64,000 bases of DNA from Paramecium tetraurelia (Eukaryota; Ciliophora; Oligohymenophorea; Peniculida; Parameciidae). The stretch lies in assembly GCF_000165425.1 (NCBI RefSeq), contig NW_001799422.1, positions 125,206 to 189,205 on the forward strand. The letters are read 5' to 3'. Shown in pieces: positions 23,956 through 35,464 of this stretch. Position numbers and translations under genes: made by a program. The notes below the pieces were generated by a model that saw only the letters and a list, made by a program, of their open reading frames with translations, was not told where the DNA came from and did not search any database. The first letter of the stretch is position 1, and every line of letters begins with the position of its first letter.

Positions 23956-24769
23956 ATGGTAATTGATGATTTAAAACAAATAGTTTCCCCTAGCAGAGCC
24001 AAGATAGCTTAGCTTAGTGAAAAGTTATCAGGATTACAGATTGAAGAGGATAAAACATTGAAAAAGGAAACTTATGAATCGAAGTTGAAGCTTTTTGATG
24101 AGAAATTTTAAAAGGCTTATTAAAATGATTTAAGCAGACTCAAAATTGTTCAAGACCAATTAAGCAAAATTGAAGAAGGATTAACTAACGAAAAAATAAT
24201 TAGAGATGTTTGAATTCAAATTTAATTTATAGTCAAGGGATGATAATTTTAAGTAGAGAGACCTAAAGGGTTTAGAGCAGAATATAGTTAAGGAATTACA
24301 AAAAGATAAAGCATTGAGAAGAGAATCAGAATAGAAAGTGGCCAGATTAATTGATGAAAAGTCCTATTAATTCAGACTGGAATTGGCCAAATAAAAAAAA
24401 ATGAGAGAGGAAACAGAAGAATAGTATTCTAATGAAATCGGAGAAAGAGTCTTAAACTTAGCAGAAGATGTGTAAAATGAAAGAAGAGAAAGGTATTTCT
24501 AATAAAAATTAATTCTTAGAGAAGCTGCATGTTAAGAACTAATTAGAAGATTTGGAGAATCTGTGTTTTAAATACAGGAGACATTGACTAAGGAGAAACG
24601 ATAAAGACAGGAATCTCAATCTTAGATGTATAGAATGATAGATGAGATGAATAATATTTTACATTTATAGTTATAAGAAGAGAAAGCTCAAAGAGAAGCT
24701 ACGGAAGAAACTATGCTTCGACTATTGGATGAGACATGTAACAGAGTTGAGAACTCTCTAAGAAGATGA
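23956..24769 (+). CDS. SF-assemblin / beta-giardin-like striated-fibre protein, frame interrupted
   Basis: Coiled-coil filament protein of striated rootlets and fibres, about 265 aa, with a non-helical leader (MVIDDLKQIVSPSRAKIAQL) then continuous heptads and no long breaks, as in the SF-assemblin family. The frame does not run through: upstream sequence ends at a TGA 10 codons after an A6 run (24191-24196), while the downstream frame continues cleanly. Either one A is extra, or a 28-nt intron with an unusual GTT start (24148-24175) is spliced. The read-through alternative keeps a better heptad pattern, so I favour the one-base break. It ends ...NSLRR at TGA 24767-24769. Confidence 0.75.
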
Positions 24770-24829
24770 TGAGATTTCTATTATATAGTTAATTACATTA
24801 TTATAAATAGTGAATATTTAATAGTATAC

Positions 24830-25255
24830 TCAACTTTATACGCCATTTAATAGTCGAAGACCAAGTTTAAAAAATAATTAATCTTCTTCGTCAGATATTT
24901 AATTCAAATTTTCAATGAAATGATTAGGTTATTCAATTAAAGGCATTTCAGCTTCTTTGGAGGATACTTAATAGACGTTTTTATTGATTTATTTCTATTT
25001 TTTACTTTCTAACTCTATGCCTTAATCATTAGTCTTATTTTTAAAATTTGAATTATCAATAGCCGAAGTGTTCCGATCAAAATAAGAAATAAGCCATGAT
25101 TTTGATCCAAAAGTATAATCATGAGTTTTATTTAATTATTTTTTGTTCTTTCTTTTTTTTGAAGTTTTTTATTTTGCGATAGAATATAACAAATAAGCAC
25201 AAGAAATAGCAGTAACTCCATAAAAGATCTATTGTTAAGTGTATTACATAAGCAT
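24830..25255 (-). CDS. Small single-pass membrane protein, unknown
   Basis: 141 aa, intronless. One hydrophobic segment at residues about 12-30 (YGVTAISCAYLLYSIA) is followed by a lysine-rich stretch and a polar tail with acidic patches (SDEEDQ). It could be a tail or signal-anchored protein. It shares no family I recognise. TGA at 24830-24832. It converges on the SF-assemblin gene with 60 nt between stops. Confidence 0.55.
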
Positions 25256-25437
25256 GTATGTAATGAGAATGAATATAAATATTAAATTGTATGATAAGAA
25301 TTAATCTTTAATTAATATCTATATATATAGAATTTCAACATATTCTGTTTTAATCTAATCAATAATATAAGGAGTTATTTAATTGATAAAATAATTATAA
25401 GGCTTGTTCTCATATTTTTAATCATAAGAAGATGTTC

Positions 25438-25803
25438 TCAAGGTTTTCTGTAGGATCCTAGATACTCAGTGATTTTCAATAGTTTTTTCGTCATGTTTTT
25501 CCTCAGTTGCAATTTTTTGTTTTTTTCTTTTAATATTTTCTCTTGTTTTGGTATTTCAAGTTGTTCGTTGCATTATGTTTTGACTTGTTATCTGTTGGTA
25601 TAAGAGGTGTTTTTAATTTATTTTAAATTAGATCCTTACTAGACTTATGTTACAATGATTGGTTTCACAACAGGGAAGTGCCTTTGCAAGAGAATGATTC
25701 TGGGAGAACCCATAGGTAATTGAGAAGGACATCTAAAATGAAATTTAGAAGGATAATGAATAGAGTCAGTTTATTAAGATCCTTCTACAAGTGAATAATG
25801 CAT
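25438..25803 (-). CDS. Unknown basic protein, 121 aa
   Basis: Single open frame from ATG at 25803 to TGA at 25438-25440 with TAA/TAG as Gln. Basic, with a hydrophobic-Pro patch in the middle (IILLQRHFPVVKPIIV) and a Lys/Glu/Gln-rich C-terminal helix. No domain recognised. It lies 47 nt downstream of the NDUFB7 stop on the same strand. Additional upstream exons cannot be excluded. Confidence 0.5.
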
Positions 25804-25850
25804 GTAAATAATAAATAATGTTTTATTTTGTACTAAATTTGATTATTTTC

Positions 25851-26311
25851 TCAATACAGGACTGGTGAATTAAAATGATTTTTTTCTAATTCGGCTGAGA
25901 CACCTTCTTGACTAGCATACCATGGATTGGCAGTATAAATATTTTGAACTGGTACGGCTAGGGAATATTGATAGCTAAAATATAATGAGATGAAGTTAAT
26001 ACGCTGCTTTAGCACAATTTAGATATTCCCTTTTTTCTTTGTAGCAGTCTCCACCCCTAAGATAGAAGTCAGGAAATACCAATGATCCAAGGTTTAGTCG
26101 ATAGCTGCAAGAGCCGTTTTGAATAGATTGTCTGTTTTGATTTATTGGCACTTGAAGAATGGGACATAAAAATTGACGCATCTATCTCTAAAAGCCAATG
26201 GAATTCTATGAGCATCCAATTCCTCAGGTGAGTACACGTATCCATCTTAAAATATAGTAGGAGGACACACTTACCTGGTCTTTCATAATACTTTTGATGA
26301 TGGTGAGACAT
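25851..26311 (-). CDS. NDUFB7: NDUFB7, mitochondrial complex I CHCH subunit
   Basis: Accessory subunit of NADH:ubiquinone oxidoreductase on the intermembrane-space side. 126 aa. The twin Cx9C motif is seen as CVNFYVPFFKC and CYKEKREYLNC, the second preceded by Trp, with PLAFRDR in front as in the family. Three introns (29 nt ending AAG, 23 and 28 nt ending TAG) leave 127 codons; without them the two Cx9C halves fall in different frames. It has no N-terminal presequence, as expected for Mia40 import. It starts 33 nt from the stop of the next upstream gene on the same strand. Confidence 0.85.
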
Positions 26312-26344
26312 TGTTTTATTACTTAATTTAATAATAATTTATAA

Positions 26345-29082
26345 TCATTTACTTATTTCCGCTATCCATTCTTTTGATTTAGCCAATTACTCTGCATCCT
26401 GACTCAGAGGTATAGTATACTTAAGATGCTAATATAGATTTTTGTTCAGTTAAGTTTAATTGTAAATTCCAATCAACACAGTTTTTTTGAAACCAGAATC
26501 TTGAGGCCATTGATTCTCATTACTTTACAAAGCAATACTCAATTCCTCAATCTCCCCGATTTTGTGAATGTAAATCAGAATGAAGCAAAATTGTTTGCCT
26601 CCATTGAAATGTTATTTATAAATCCTAATCAATTCAGAGACTGAGTAGGTAATGATGGGTTCTCCAACCATTTAATCTCCATACATACTATTGCCAAACC
26701 TTTAGGCAACCTAAATGTATTGAGTGCTTGGAATTAAACAGAGAATTCTGGGCTATTACTTTGGTAGCTCATCCAATTTGATTTTGTTAGTCCATTTTCT
26801 CTGTTACTTTTTCAATCTGTGATCTCTGATTCGAATATGGAATTTGTGTTCTAGACATTTAGATATAGAAATACCATTATTATCATCAATATTAGGCAAG
26901 GAGGTCTTGGATTATACAATGGAGACCAAGTTGTTTTTAAATTTGCTCATTACCCAAGGACTGAACAGAACACTTAATTATTTTTGGTCTTAATTTCTCT
27001 TCCCCTGTATAAACTTATTTGCTTCCTTGTTTTTATTGATGATATCATGTATAGGTTATGCTCTAAAATTATCCAATCTCTAAAATTGTCTAGGCTTTTA
27101 TTATGGAGTAGTAAACTATTTAGGGAGAGCATCAAATCTTGTATCTTTGTCATTGTGCAATTGATCCCCGTAATCTTTAACAAAGGGAGTGTCAGATTGA
27201 ACACTAATTTGACTGTACTTCTCATAATGCATATGATGATATCCAATATCGAGTATAGTTTTATCATGATCCAAGATCCCTTCATTGTAGGCTACCTTCA
27301 AGGTTTATTCAAGTAATTTAATAATATCATCTTGGATTTGTGGGTATTGGATGGTATATTTGATTGCAATTTCGACTTCCTTTATAATGTCTTAATTTTG
27401 GACTTAAGTATTTTCAAGAGATTGGGCATTTGAATTGGCAGCAGAGGCGAAAGTTGATTAGGGGATTGATTTCAATTGGATAGTTGAGGCTAAGGAATCA
27501 GGATTATTAAATTTAGCAGTGTATTTTTGTAATGGCGATCTCAAAGATTTATCATAAGTCATAGCTGGAGAGGCAAATCGTTTAGCATTCCAGAAATAAT
27601 GATTCTAATCAACAACATTCTTGGTGAAAGTCAAGTCTACCATTTGAATGTTATCACAGGATTTATCACTCTTCTTACACAATTGAACATTGGTTATCAA
27701 GAGAATGATTATGTTGTCTCCATCAGTTTTATAATCAATGGATAACAATTGCTTGCATTAATTGATCATTATCAATAACATTTTCTCATTTTCATTTTCA
27801 TATTCATCCTGACAATACAATTTCATTTATTTGGTAGAACATGGATAACTTATGGATATCTCCAGATCATATTCAGACTTGTCCAAATATACTTTTGCTA
27901 TTCTAACATTTATAGTCAACAGTTCTGATTTCTATTCAACCAGTAAGGCACTCTTTAAGAATGCATATAGACTATAGAGAATGCCATGTTTGTTTCCTAC
28001 AAGTTTTTCTGGAATGCCCTCTTCGAATTCGAGTTGAATAAGATTGAAATGCTCTTAGAGTCGATTAACCATAGATTCAATTACATTCACAACATAGTTC
28101 TTCACTAAATCAAACAATTTACTTACAAAAAAATTCATCATTCTAAACTGACTGGTATTTAATTTGTTGAAAATCATGATTTAAAATGGTCATGGCATCT
28201 ATTTACTGTTTTAATAGTCTACAATCCGTAGTGCATTATCCCAATATACTGAGATCACTCTCCTTCACCACTTTGAATGCTCTTAGGTTGTTCCATTTCT
28301 GATAGTCCTGACATAATAGGTTATACAGTTAATCTATTTGTTGAGACAATTTTGTAAAGAGTTCAACATCACCACAACTAAACTAGGATTATGTCAATAC
28401 GAAGTCAGAGTTATATTGTTCCAAGGTATAATATTTGCTATTGATAGTTATTTAATTCATTTTCTTCTTACGTATAGTATTTTCCAATTTCCTTTATAAT
28501 TCATTATCAAATTATTTTACATTATTATTACTATAGATAATGTTTGCTTCACTATTTATCATAAAGACATCTATAGGCAATTGCTCAAACACATTCTCCT
28601 TCTGATGCTAAAGATATTCCTAGAAATAAAATGATATAAAGAATCTTCGCTTTATAACTTCAAGATATCGAGACAACATAATCAATCCGAATCCCAAGTA
28701 CAATCCATTCACTGACCTAACCATTATCATCAAAAAAGGTATTTGGTTTGGCCAATAAGGCACGAATATTTGGTTGATAAAAAATGAACTCAGCAAGGCA
28801 TGATTCTAATTTTAAAGAAGCAGCTCGGGGAATACTAACAAAACCTATAATTAACTTTGATTGTAATACTCTTAAGAAATAAATTAATTTATTATGATTT
28901 TTTAAAATAGCTTTTAAAATCAATGTCATTAGAATTGATCCAATATTTATTATGCTTCTATCAAATGCCATCAATAAGAGAATGGAAGGGTACAAACACA
29001 ACCCACTGAATTTTGATCGCTGATATGCTGTTTCAGTCTTTATTTGAACAAAGTTTGCCAACAATGAAATCTCGTCAATCAT
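26345..29082 (-). CDS. Membrane sensor-like protein, possibly a degenerate histidine kinase
   Basis: Large protein (about 880-900 aa). Residues 1-160 are strongly hydrophobic with about six membrane segments, interrupted by a 25-nt intron (GTATTACAATC..TAG). Then a PAS-like stretch (LPIDVFMINSEANIIYSNN) and a helical region containing LNHDFQQ, where histidine kinases carry the phospho-accepting His. Downstream, HGILYSLYAFLKSALL resembles an ATPase N-box but lacks its two Asn, and I cannot find glycine boxes. The layout (TM bundle, PAS, kinase-like core) is like ciliate hybrid kinases, but catalysis looks lost. Further introns occur toward the C-terminus. Identification tentative; the membrane N-terminus is solid. 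Confidence 0.45.
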
Positions 29083-29232
29083 AGTCCCAATTTATTTTAT
29101 TATTTATGTATATTAATATATATAATTATTCAATTTATTGATCATTCCTTTAATTCTTCCCATTCTCCCCTCACATCATAAGCAGACTCTGCCCCTAACA
29201 AATTTAGTATTTATAATTAAAATATTTATATC
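29083..29232. promoter_or_regulatory. 150-nt divergent promoter gap
   Basis: Spacer between the start of the membrane sensor-like gene (minus) and the coiled-coil gene (plus). It contains the only mildly GC-richer segment locally (about 29157-29200). Position-based inference. Confidence 0.3.
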
Positions 29233-30258
29233 ATGACGTCTAAGTTGCCAGAATTAATAAATCTAAATGATTCAGTTGCTTCTTTAACGGATTTCCTTAA
29301 AAAAATACCTGAAGAAGTCAACACTTCATTTGATTACAAAATCCCTAATGGTATTATTCTGGATGAAATTATTACCTAACTTATCAAAAATCCTAAGAAA
29401 TAAGAAGATCACAAAATTGTATTCAACGATTCTGGATATCAAAACATACAAACTATTTAATCGATCTTGGGCATCGAATTCTAAGTTACCAAAGACATAG
29501 ATGAATTGCTCAATGAATAAACTCAAGTCTATTTGGATTAATTTTTGACCACTCTGCCAAAAGAGAAAGAATCGCAAAGTAATAGCATTGCCACTGTGCA
29601 AATAAACGAATTGGAAAATGCAAAATTAGTCCACCAAAAGGATATCATCTAATTAACTGGATTGCAATCCAAGTTGCACAAACAAGATGTGAGACAAGAA
29701 TTGGTTGAATAACTATTAGAATCTAAGAAATTCAACATTAGAATCACACAATAATCCATCAATTTGTTCAATGATTAGTTGATGTTTAGAAATCTGTTTT
29801 AACAATTTAGACAACAATTTGAAGAATTGATTTATTGCATTCTAAAATTAGAAACCACTCTTACATTCAGAACTCAAAAGTTGAAATTAGAATTACAAAT
29901 GAGTTAAAATGAACGAGAAAAACTATAAATTAAAGAAATCGAAAAGTTAAAATCCATCATCAAAGAGAAGGATGAACAATTAATTGATATCACAAACAAA
30001 ATCTAATTTAATGTAACTCACTATCAAAAATTAGAAGAACAAATTCAAGTTGCAAAATAAAACATCTAAAAATAACTAGCATCTATTAAATAATAAAAAT
30101 AATAAAAAGAAGATAAATAAAAAACTAGTTCTCCCTCTGCTTTGAGTGCTTCCAAATCTAATATATCAGATTTAGAAATTCTAAAATAATAAACTAGGAA
30201 AGTAAGTAACTCCTATGCACATAGGAATAGATTTAAAACTGTATTTTTTAAAAGATGA
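29233..30258 (+). CDS. Coiled-coil protein, unknown
   Basis: 341 aa, intronless. The N-terminal 110 residues are mixed alpha-type sequence (MTSKLPELINLNDSVASLTD). From about residue 125 to 295 it is coiled coil rich in Gln, Lys and Glu (many Gln as TAA). A Ser-rich linker (SPSALSASKS) and a basic tail ending FFKR follow. The overall form (globular head plus coiled coil) resembles intraflagellar-transport or centrosomal proteins, but I cannot assign a family. Confidence 0.75.
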
Positions 30259-30500
30259 TATATATATCTATAAGTTATAATCTAATTAAACCCCACTTTC
30301 TTATATGTTACAAATTCTATCAGTTGAATATATGAGACTATTAAGAATTGGAATTGATAAGACCATCTCTCAAAACATAATTAATTATAAAAATAAAGGT
30401 TATTTGTTTGTATGTAACAACTTTACACAATATCAATGATGCTAATCTAACTAAATACATATTTTTACTTGTTAATTGATAAGAGCTAGGTTAAAGGACG

Positions 30501-31040
30501 ATGATTCATTTATAATATAATTAATAAAACAATTGGATGGAACTTTATTTAAATAAATTTAAAAAGCGTTTAAATTGATGAAGATGTTTTACTAAAGCTG
30601 AGAGATTGAAAGTAGGAAAATCTAGAAAAAACATTTATAATGATTCTATCAATTACATCAAGGTATACTAATAGTATTTCATCCAATCATTATGTAAGGA
30701 CGAAATAGATTAGAATGTATTGAGAAAACTTAAAAATTGTTAAGGAAATTGGGAGACTAGTTAGATATAACAAATTAAGAGTCAAATTCAAATATTTGTG
30801 ATGGTATCTTAAGTCTAAGATGAAATCTATGAAGTAGATATCCTTTTTGAGGGTTTATTGCAAACGCAAATTTCATAGGTTAGGATATAATAAAAAAAAG
30901 TCGATTTGCTTACAAATCCTCCTCCTTTTATTGAAAAGCATATCCTAACATACCTCATTACTGAAGAATAGAAATTCAAATTGTATAAACATGAAGTAAC
31001 CAACTTTGCAATAAAATGTTTTATTAGATTATTGACATGA
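30501..31040 (+). CDS. Hypothetical protein, 169 aa
   Basis: The 3' two thirds (30630-31040) is a clear open frame with protein-like composition ending at TGA 31038-31040. The 5' end is uncertain: joining it to the ATG at 30501 requires a 30-nt intron that starts GTT and ends AAG. That gives 170 codons in frame. Helical, Gln/Lys/Ile-rich, with LTNPPPFIEKH in the second half. No family recognised. Confidence 0.45.
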
Positions 31041-31247
31041 GCATATGTATTTGACATATTTTGATTAAAATGTTACACTTAAATACTAAAGTAGTAAGTC
31101 ACATTTTAAGTAACTTGGTTTTTCATAGATATTAAAATTTATATATAATAAATATAAGGAAAGTGCGGAAAAATGGTTATTATAAAAAGATTAAGTGTTT
31201 TGTAAGAATAATAATTTATTATGTGTATTTGTAGATAATGATTGATT

Positions 31248-31619
31248 TCATGTCAATATAATCATGCTACTTGTAATGAAGCAAAATATTACAACTACGT
31301 AAATAACGACTAGTACATATCCTATTTGACACTCTTCGAAATCGTGATATGTTAATGCCCAGACAGCAAACAATTGAACAACATAAAAGAGACCGATCAT
31401 AAATTAATCGATTCTTCTATTGCATTTATAGAGTATTCCATTCATCAAAAAAATTAACCCAATTGGAAATAAAATTTCAGCCATGCATTATTGAAAAAAC
31501 AAAATACTAAATATGGACAATCCCACAATCAAATCAAATAGGCTAAAATATTACGATTTTTCTATTGCCTGCACACTTGATACAGGTTATTCTCCATCTT
31601 CACTTTGTGATTTTATCAT
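31248..31619 (-). CDS. Small four-pass membrane protein, unknown
   Basis: 123 aa, intronless. After a polar N-terminus (MIKSQSEDGEQPVS) there are four hydrophobic segments (about residues 28-45, 48-66, 77-93, 101-121), with Asp/Glu-rich turns, ending ITSSMIILT. Charges flanking the segments fit a real membrane protein. Family unknown. Confidence 0.6.
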
Positions 31620-31920
31620 TTATTATAATATTTATTCTAAAAATACAACATTATGGGGTAATTGTAAAGTTATTAAGTTCTATTTGTGAAAGATTCACGC
31701 ATAATTAAATTATATAAATATTTAAGAGAGATTCATTTCAATTCATTCCAATAATTATGTAATTTAATTCTAATATGTGAATATCTGAATCGAAATACCA
31801 AGAATTCTAAGTAATAAAGAGTAGTCAACAAACCATTGAACTGAACTGAAAAAATAATAAATTTAAGTTTAAAGTTTTAAACGATTTATATAATTCAATT
31901 CGTTATAATGAAATGACATA
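31620..31920. other. 301-nt stretch without a recognised gene
   Basis: AT-rich spacer; nothing recognised. Confidence 0.4.
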
Positions 31921-32453
31921 TCATATAAAAAATTTATTTTGCTTCGGAATTGCTTTGAAAACCTTAGGGAGTTTGAAAATTTACGAATTTTATTTTGGTT
32001 CTGGACTATAAAATGTGAAAAGTTGTTTTTCTTCTTTTTGTCGCAAATCTTAAAAATTTTGTGCTTTTTAGTTAAGGAAACAATGTTTCTTTTTGTCAAT
32101 ACTTTACATATTATTGAGAGTTTATACTCTTTAGGTCCTCAACACCACGTCTTTTTCTATTTTAGTATATAATCTGCCAATTTGCAAATCCTTCTCTGAA
32201 CATTGCTCTAATAACTTTAAATTTTCTTCTAGCAATTATTTGATTCTTCTTTATTTTTCTTTATTGATGTTTGGAATCATGGCTATAAATAGAATCATAT
32301 TTTACTTTAAGATGATTCACTAGATTCAAAGAAAAGTTGAGAATGCTTTGGAGAAATTTATTTTTTGGGAGTAGGTTCTGTTGATTCTAGTGTCTAAATG
32401 CTCATTCCCTTCTTTTTGAAAATATTTAACTAAGCTTTTGGTGATACATCCAT
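31921..32453 (-). CDS. Unknown charged protein, 169 aa
   Basis: Two exons joined by a 23-nt GTAAAATATG..TAG intron give 170 codons from ATG 32453 to TGA 31921-31923. The N-terminal third is Ser/Pro/Lys-rich (STEPTPKKQISPK); the middle is a coiled-coil-like helix (RRIKQLLEENLKLLEQ); the C-terminus is basic. No domain recognised. A leucine-containing heptad stretch suggests dimerisation. Confidence 0.6.
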
Positions 32454-33063
32454 CTTTTATTTAGTCTGAAAATGAGGATTAGAGTTAAAATCTTGATTTT
32501 ATTATAACAAAACACAAATATTGCATAGAAATATCAATAATTATCAAGCTTGAAATATAAATCACAATTGAGCTTGTAATTAAATTCCCCTCTTCATAAC
32601 TGTTCCACTAGTCAAATAGCCTAAATCAGGGATTATACTGTCTTTAATTTTAATAACAATCTATGTTATGTTTAAAAACATTTTTAATTATTTTATAAGT
32701 CCTATATGTCGTGAGCTTTGAAAATAAATATTGATTTATTGTTTTCAACACCGCTAATTCCTAATCAATTATAAGAAATCATATTATTACACACTTTGTA
32801 TTAATTGAATTAAATTTAACAGTTTTTTGATGTTCTTAATGTAGAATGTTGCTATATAACATAATTAATGTTTTTGCTAAATAAAAAAAAATATTAACAA
32901 TTTAATAATTTAATATCCTAGGGCAAATTTGGATTTAATCAGTTTATTACATCTAATCCTTATAAATAAGAAAATTGAAAGCAAATTACTTAAACTTGTA
33001 ACAAATAGAATTGAATATAGGAAAATTTTGAACTAATAATTTTATTTATACTTTATAATAATT
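32454..33063. other. 610-nt stretch without a recognised gene
   Basis: AT-rich DNA between two minus-strand genes. No supported frame, RNA gene or repeat seen. Confidence 0.5.
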
Positions 33064-35414
33064 TCAATAATCATGCTTGAACAATTCTATGCCTACTAAA
33101 GTTATTAACATGGTGTAGATCATGTAATATGGGTTTTAGATGTTTTAACTTTCTTCAATGGTTTGTCCCTGAATGTCACCGTACAGATTGACACTCAAGA
33201 CTTATGAAGTCTCTTATTGTTATTAGTCATCTAGGTTGATTAGTGAAATGATATACATGAGTTGTAGATGAAAGCATTTTTCAAAACTGTTCCAGTTAAG
33301 ATGGATTGGAACATCATAATAGCATTTATGAATAAGTTAGAAATGGCCAATGAAATAGAGGCTCCATGACCAAAAATGATTCCAGTAAACAAAACTGCAA
33401 GAGTACACTATTAATGTAGAGTTTAATAAATACTGATAATAGATTGACAAGCACATAGTAATTTCCTTGTCTGTTTTTTAATGGGAAATAAGTATATGAA
33501 AAGTTTTCAAGTGCTACTTCTTCGTCTGGTTTGTTTTTTCTCAATTGGAAGGATTTTTCATCATAGAGCTAAGATTAAATGATGTGGTCTTACTGCTTCT
33601 TCGCAAATGGTCTTGACTATAAAGATAGTAAGTCCTTTGTTGTAATAGGCTAATCCGAATCCAATCAAGAAACCAAAGAGATTGTACCCATTCAGTAACA
33701 AAATAAAGGTCTTACTAAAAAATATAGCAGTTCCAATGATTAGGATGGCTGCAATGATGAGAGCTCCAGCATTGGTAATTTTTAACCAAACAATGTAATT
33801 TTTAGCTGCCCAAGTAATGGAGTGTAATCGATCTTTGATGTTGTTAGCAAATTAGGCAAGAAATGATAGTTTGAGTCCATCACCTGATAGAACACCCAAC
33901 ATAGCTATTCCCATCAGAATGTAGATGTTCAAAATGTATCCCAAAAACAATCCAAGAATTCCAACCAAGGATGCAAGTTTATAGGAAATGAATAGGGATA
34001 AAGCAATCAAAAGGGAAGGTACTATTTAACCAATGTGTCCTATGGAGTAAGCTTAGATGATGTTAAGAGTAGGAGCTTTGTATGAAACTAGTGCTACCTT
34101 CTGGGCCACTGAATAGCCATGACTGGTTAAGTATTCATAATAGATGATCAGAATGGCTGAGACAACAATTCCAATAAATCCACATCCCATAAAATCTCGA
34201 CTGAGGACCTTTTCTCTGTAGATTTAAGCATGATCTTTGTCTCCAAATTCAAATTCCTTGGGCAGAGACAGTAAGGAAAAGACAACAAAACATAGACTCA
34301 AAAATATTGACATCAAGATCTGGCATCTTACATTATTGGCAGTAAAGGCAACTGCATCGTCGTTTTTGAGGATATGACTTAAGAATGATATTAATAATTG
34401 GCCAACCCAACTCAGAATGAATACTAATTAGATTCCAAAGATTTTGCCAATAAAATTATCGGAGTAATGATAATCCACTGAGTTTACTAATATGATTGAT
34501 GGCATTGAAACAAATAAGGATATTACCAACATGGAATCGAAGAAGTTGACTTCAGCTATTAAGGAAGACATGCCTGCTGCTATTTTGGTTGTGTAAGAGA
34601 GGTTGTTTCCAATATCGCCAAAATATTACTCTTTCTTAATCATCAAATCGCAAGCTGCTTGAATTCCTCTGCCTGTGACTGACATGCCTTCTCTGAAATA
34701 TATGCCAGATATCAGCATCCCCAATGGAAATCCACTCACCATAATTGCATAATTCTCAGGTTTAGTTGAATGAACTGACATTGCCTTCATTATCAATACT
34801 ATGAATAAGGAATTCAAGGTTATGACTCCGCCTATAAATAATGCTGAAAAGAATCCGTTTCCGTATATCCATTTTAAGACGTCTTCCTAAATATAAAATT
34901 GATTCTCACCTTCCCAATGCTGGCCTTAATTGGAATTTTTAGTAATGTACCTATTTTAACTGCAATAATCAAATAGGCAATTATGCATGTTATTATGGTG
35001 CCCCACAAAAAACTGATAAAGAAACCCCAAAATGTTCCCGAGGGTGTTAGCCAAGACTAAACTAGTTGTGCTATATATGTACAGCTATTATCAACAAGAA
35101 GCCTGCAGATGTTATTATTGTTATGATTAGCTGGTTGAGGTACAACTCCTTATAACTGATCTCGATGGTTTATAAATATGTGGCAATATAAGCAGGCAGT
35201 TCTTATTTCCAATTCTATTCATCAATTTCCTATTCGTCATACAGATTCCCATAATCTAAAATCAAATTCTAGTAATCTTCCTCTTACTTTATTGAAAAGT
35301 TCTATATAACTATTCAATAATGTTTACTGTTCCTAGAAACCCTAATAGAAATAAAGCTATGGCTAGCACACAGAATATTGATACTACTAAGTATACCGAC
35401 AAATCTGTGAACAT
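33064..35414 (-). CDS. Membrane pyrophosphatase (V-PPase) homologue with degenerate active site
   Basis: About 735-745 aa, the size of proton-pumping inorganic pyrophosphatases, with about 15 hydrophobic segments. Family landmarks align in order: GFLG-type TM1, GRGIQAACDLMIKK (family GGGIFTKAADVGADLVGK), FGDIGNNLSYTTKIAAGM (family ADNVGDNVGDCAGMAADLF), EYLTSHGYSVAQKVA (family EYYTSNAYSPVQDVA), NIIQAYSIG, GMAMLGVLSGD-like segment before KLSFLAQFANNI (family DAYGPIADNAGGIAEM), ITNAGALII, and C-terminal VNLYGDIQGQ (family GDTVGDPFKDT). Most pyrophosphate/Mg-binding Asp and Lys are replaced, so pumping is doubtful while the fold appears kept. At least five short introns. Not a pseudogene by reading frame: once introns are removed I see no stop. 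Confidence 0.75.
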
Positions 35415-35464
35415 ATAAATTATATTTATAATACAATAAAAACGTAAATTTTATTAATTAATTT

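Noticed and set aside
24148-24175. 28-nt GTT..AAG intron in the SF-assemblin-like gene
   Set aside because: It would restore the frame but removes sequence that itself reads as good coiled coil, and GTT is a rare donor among the introns seen here; kept only as an alternative.
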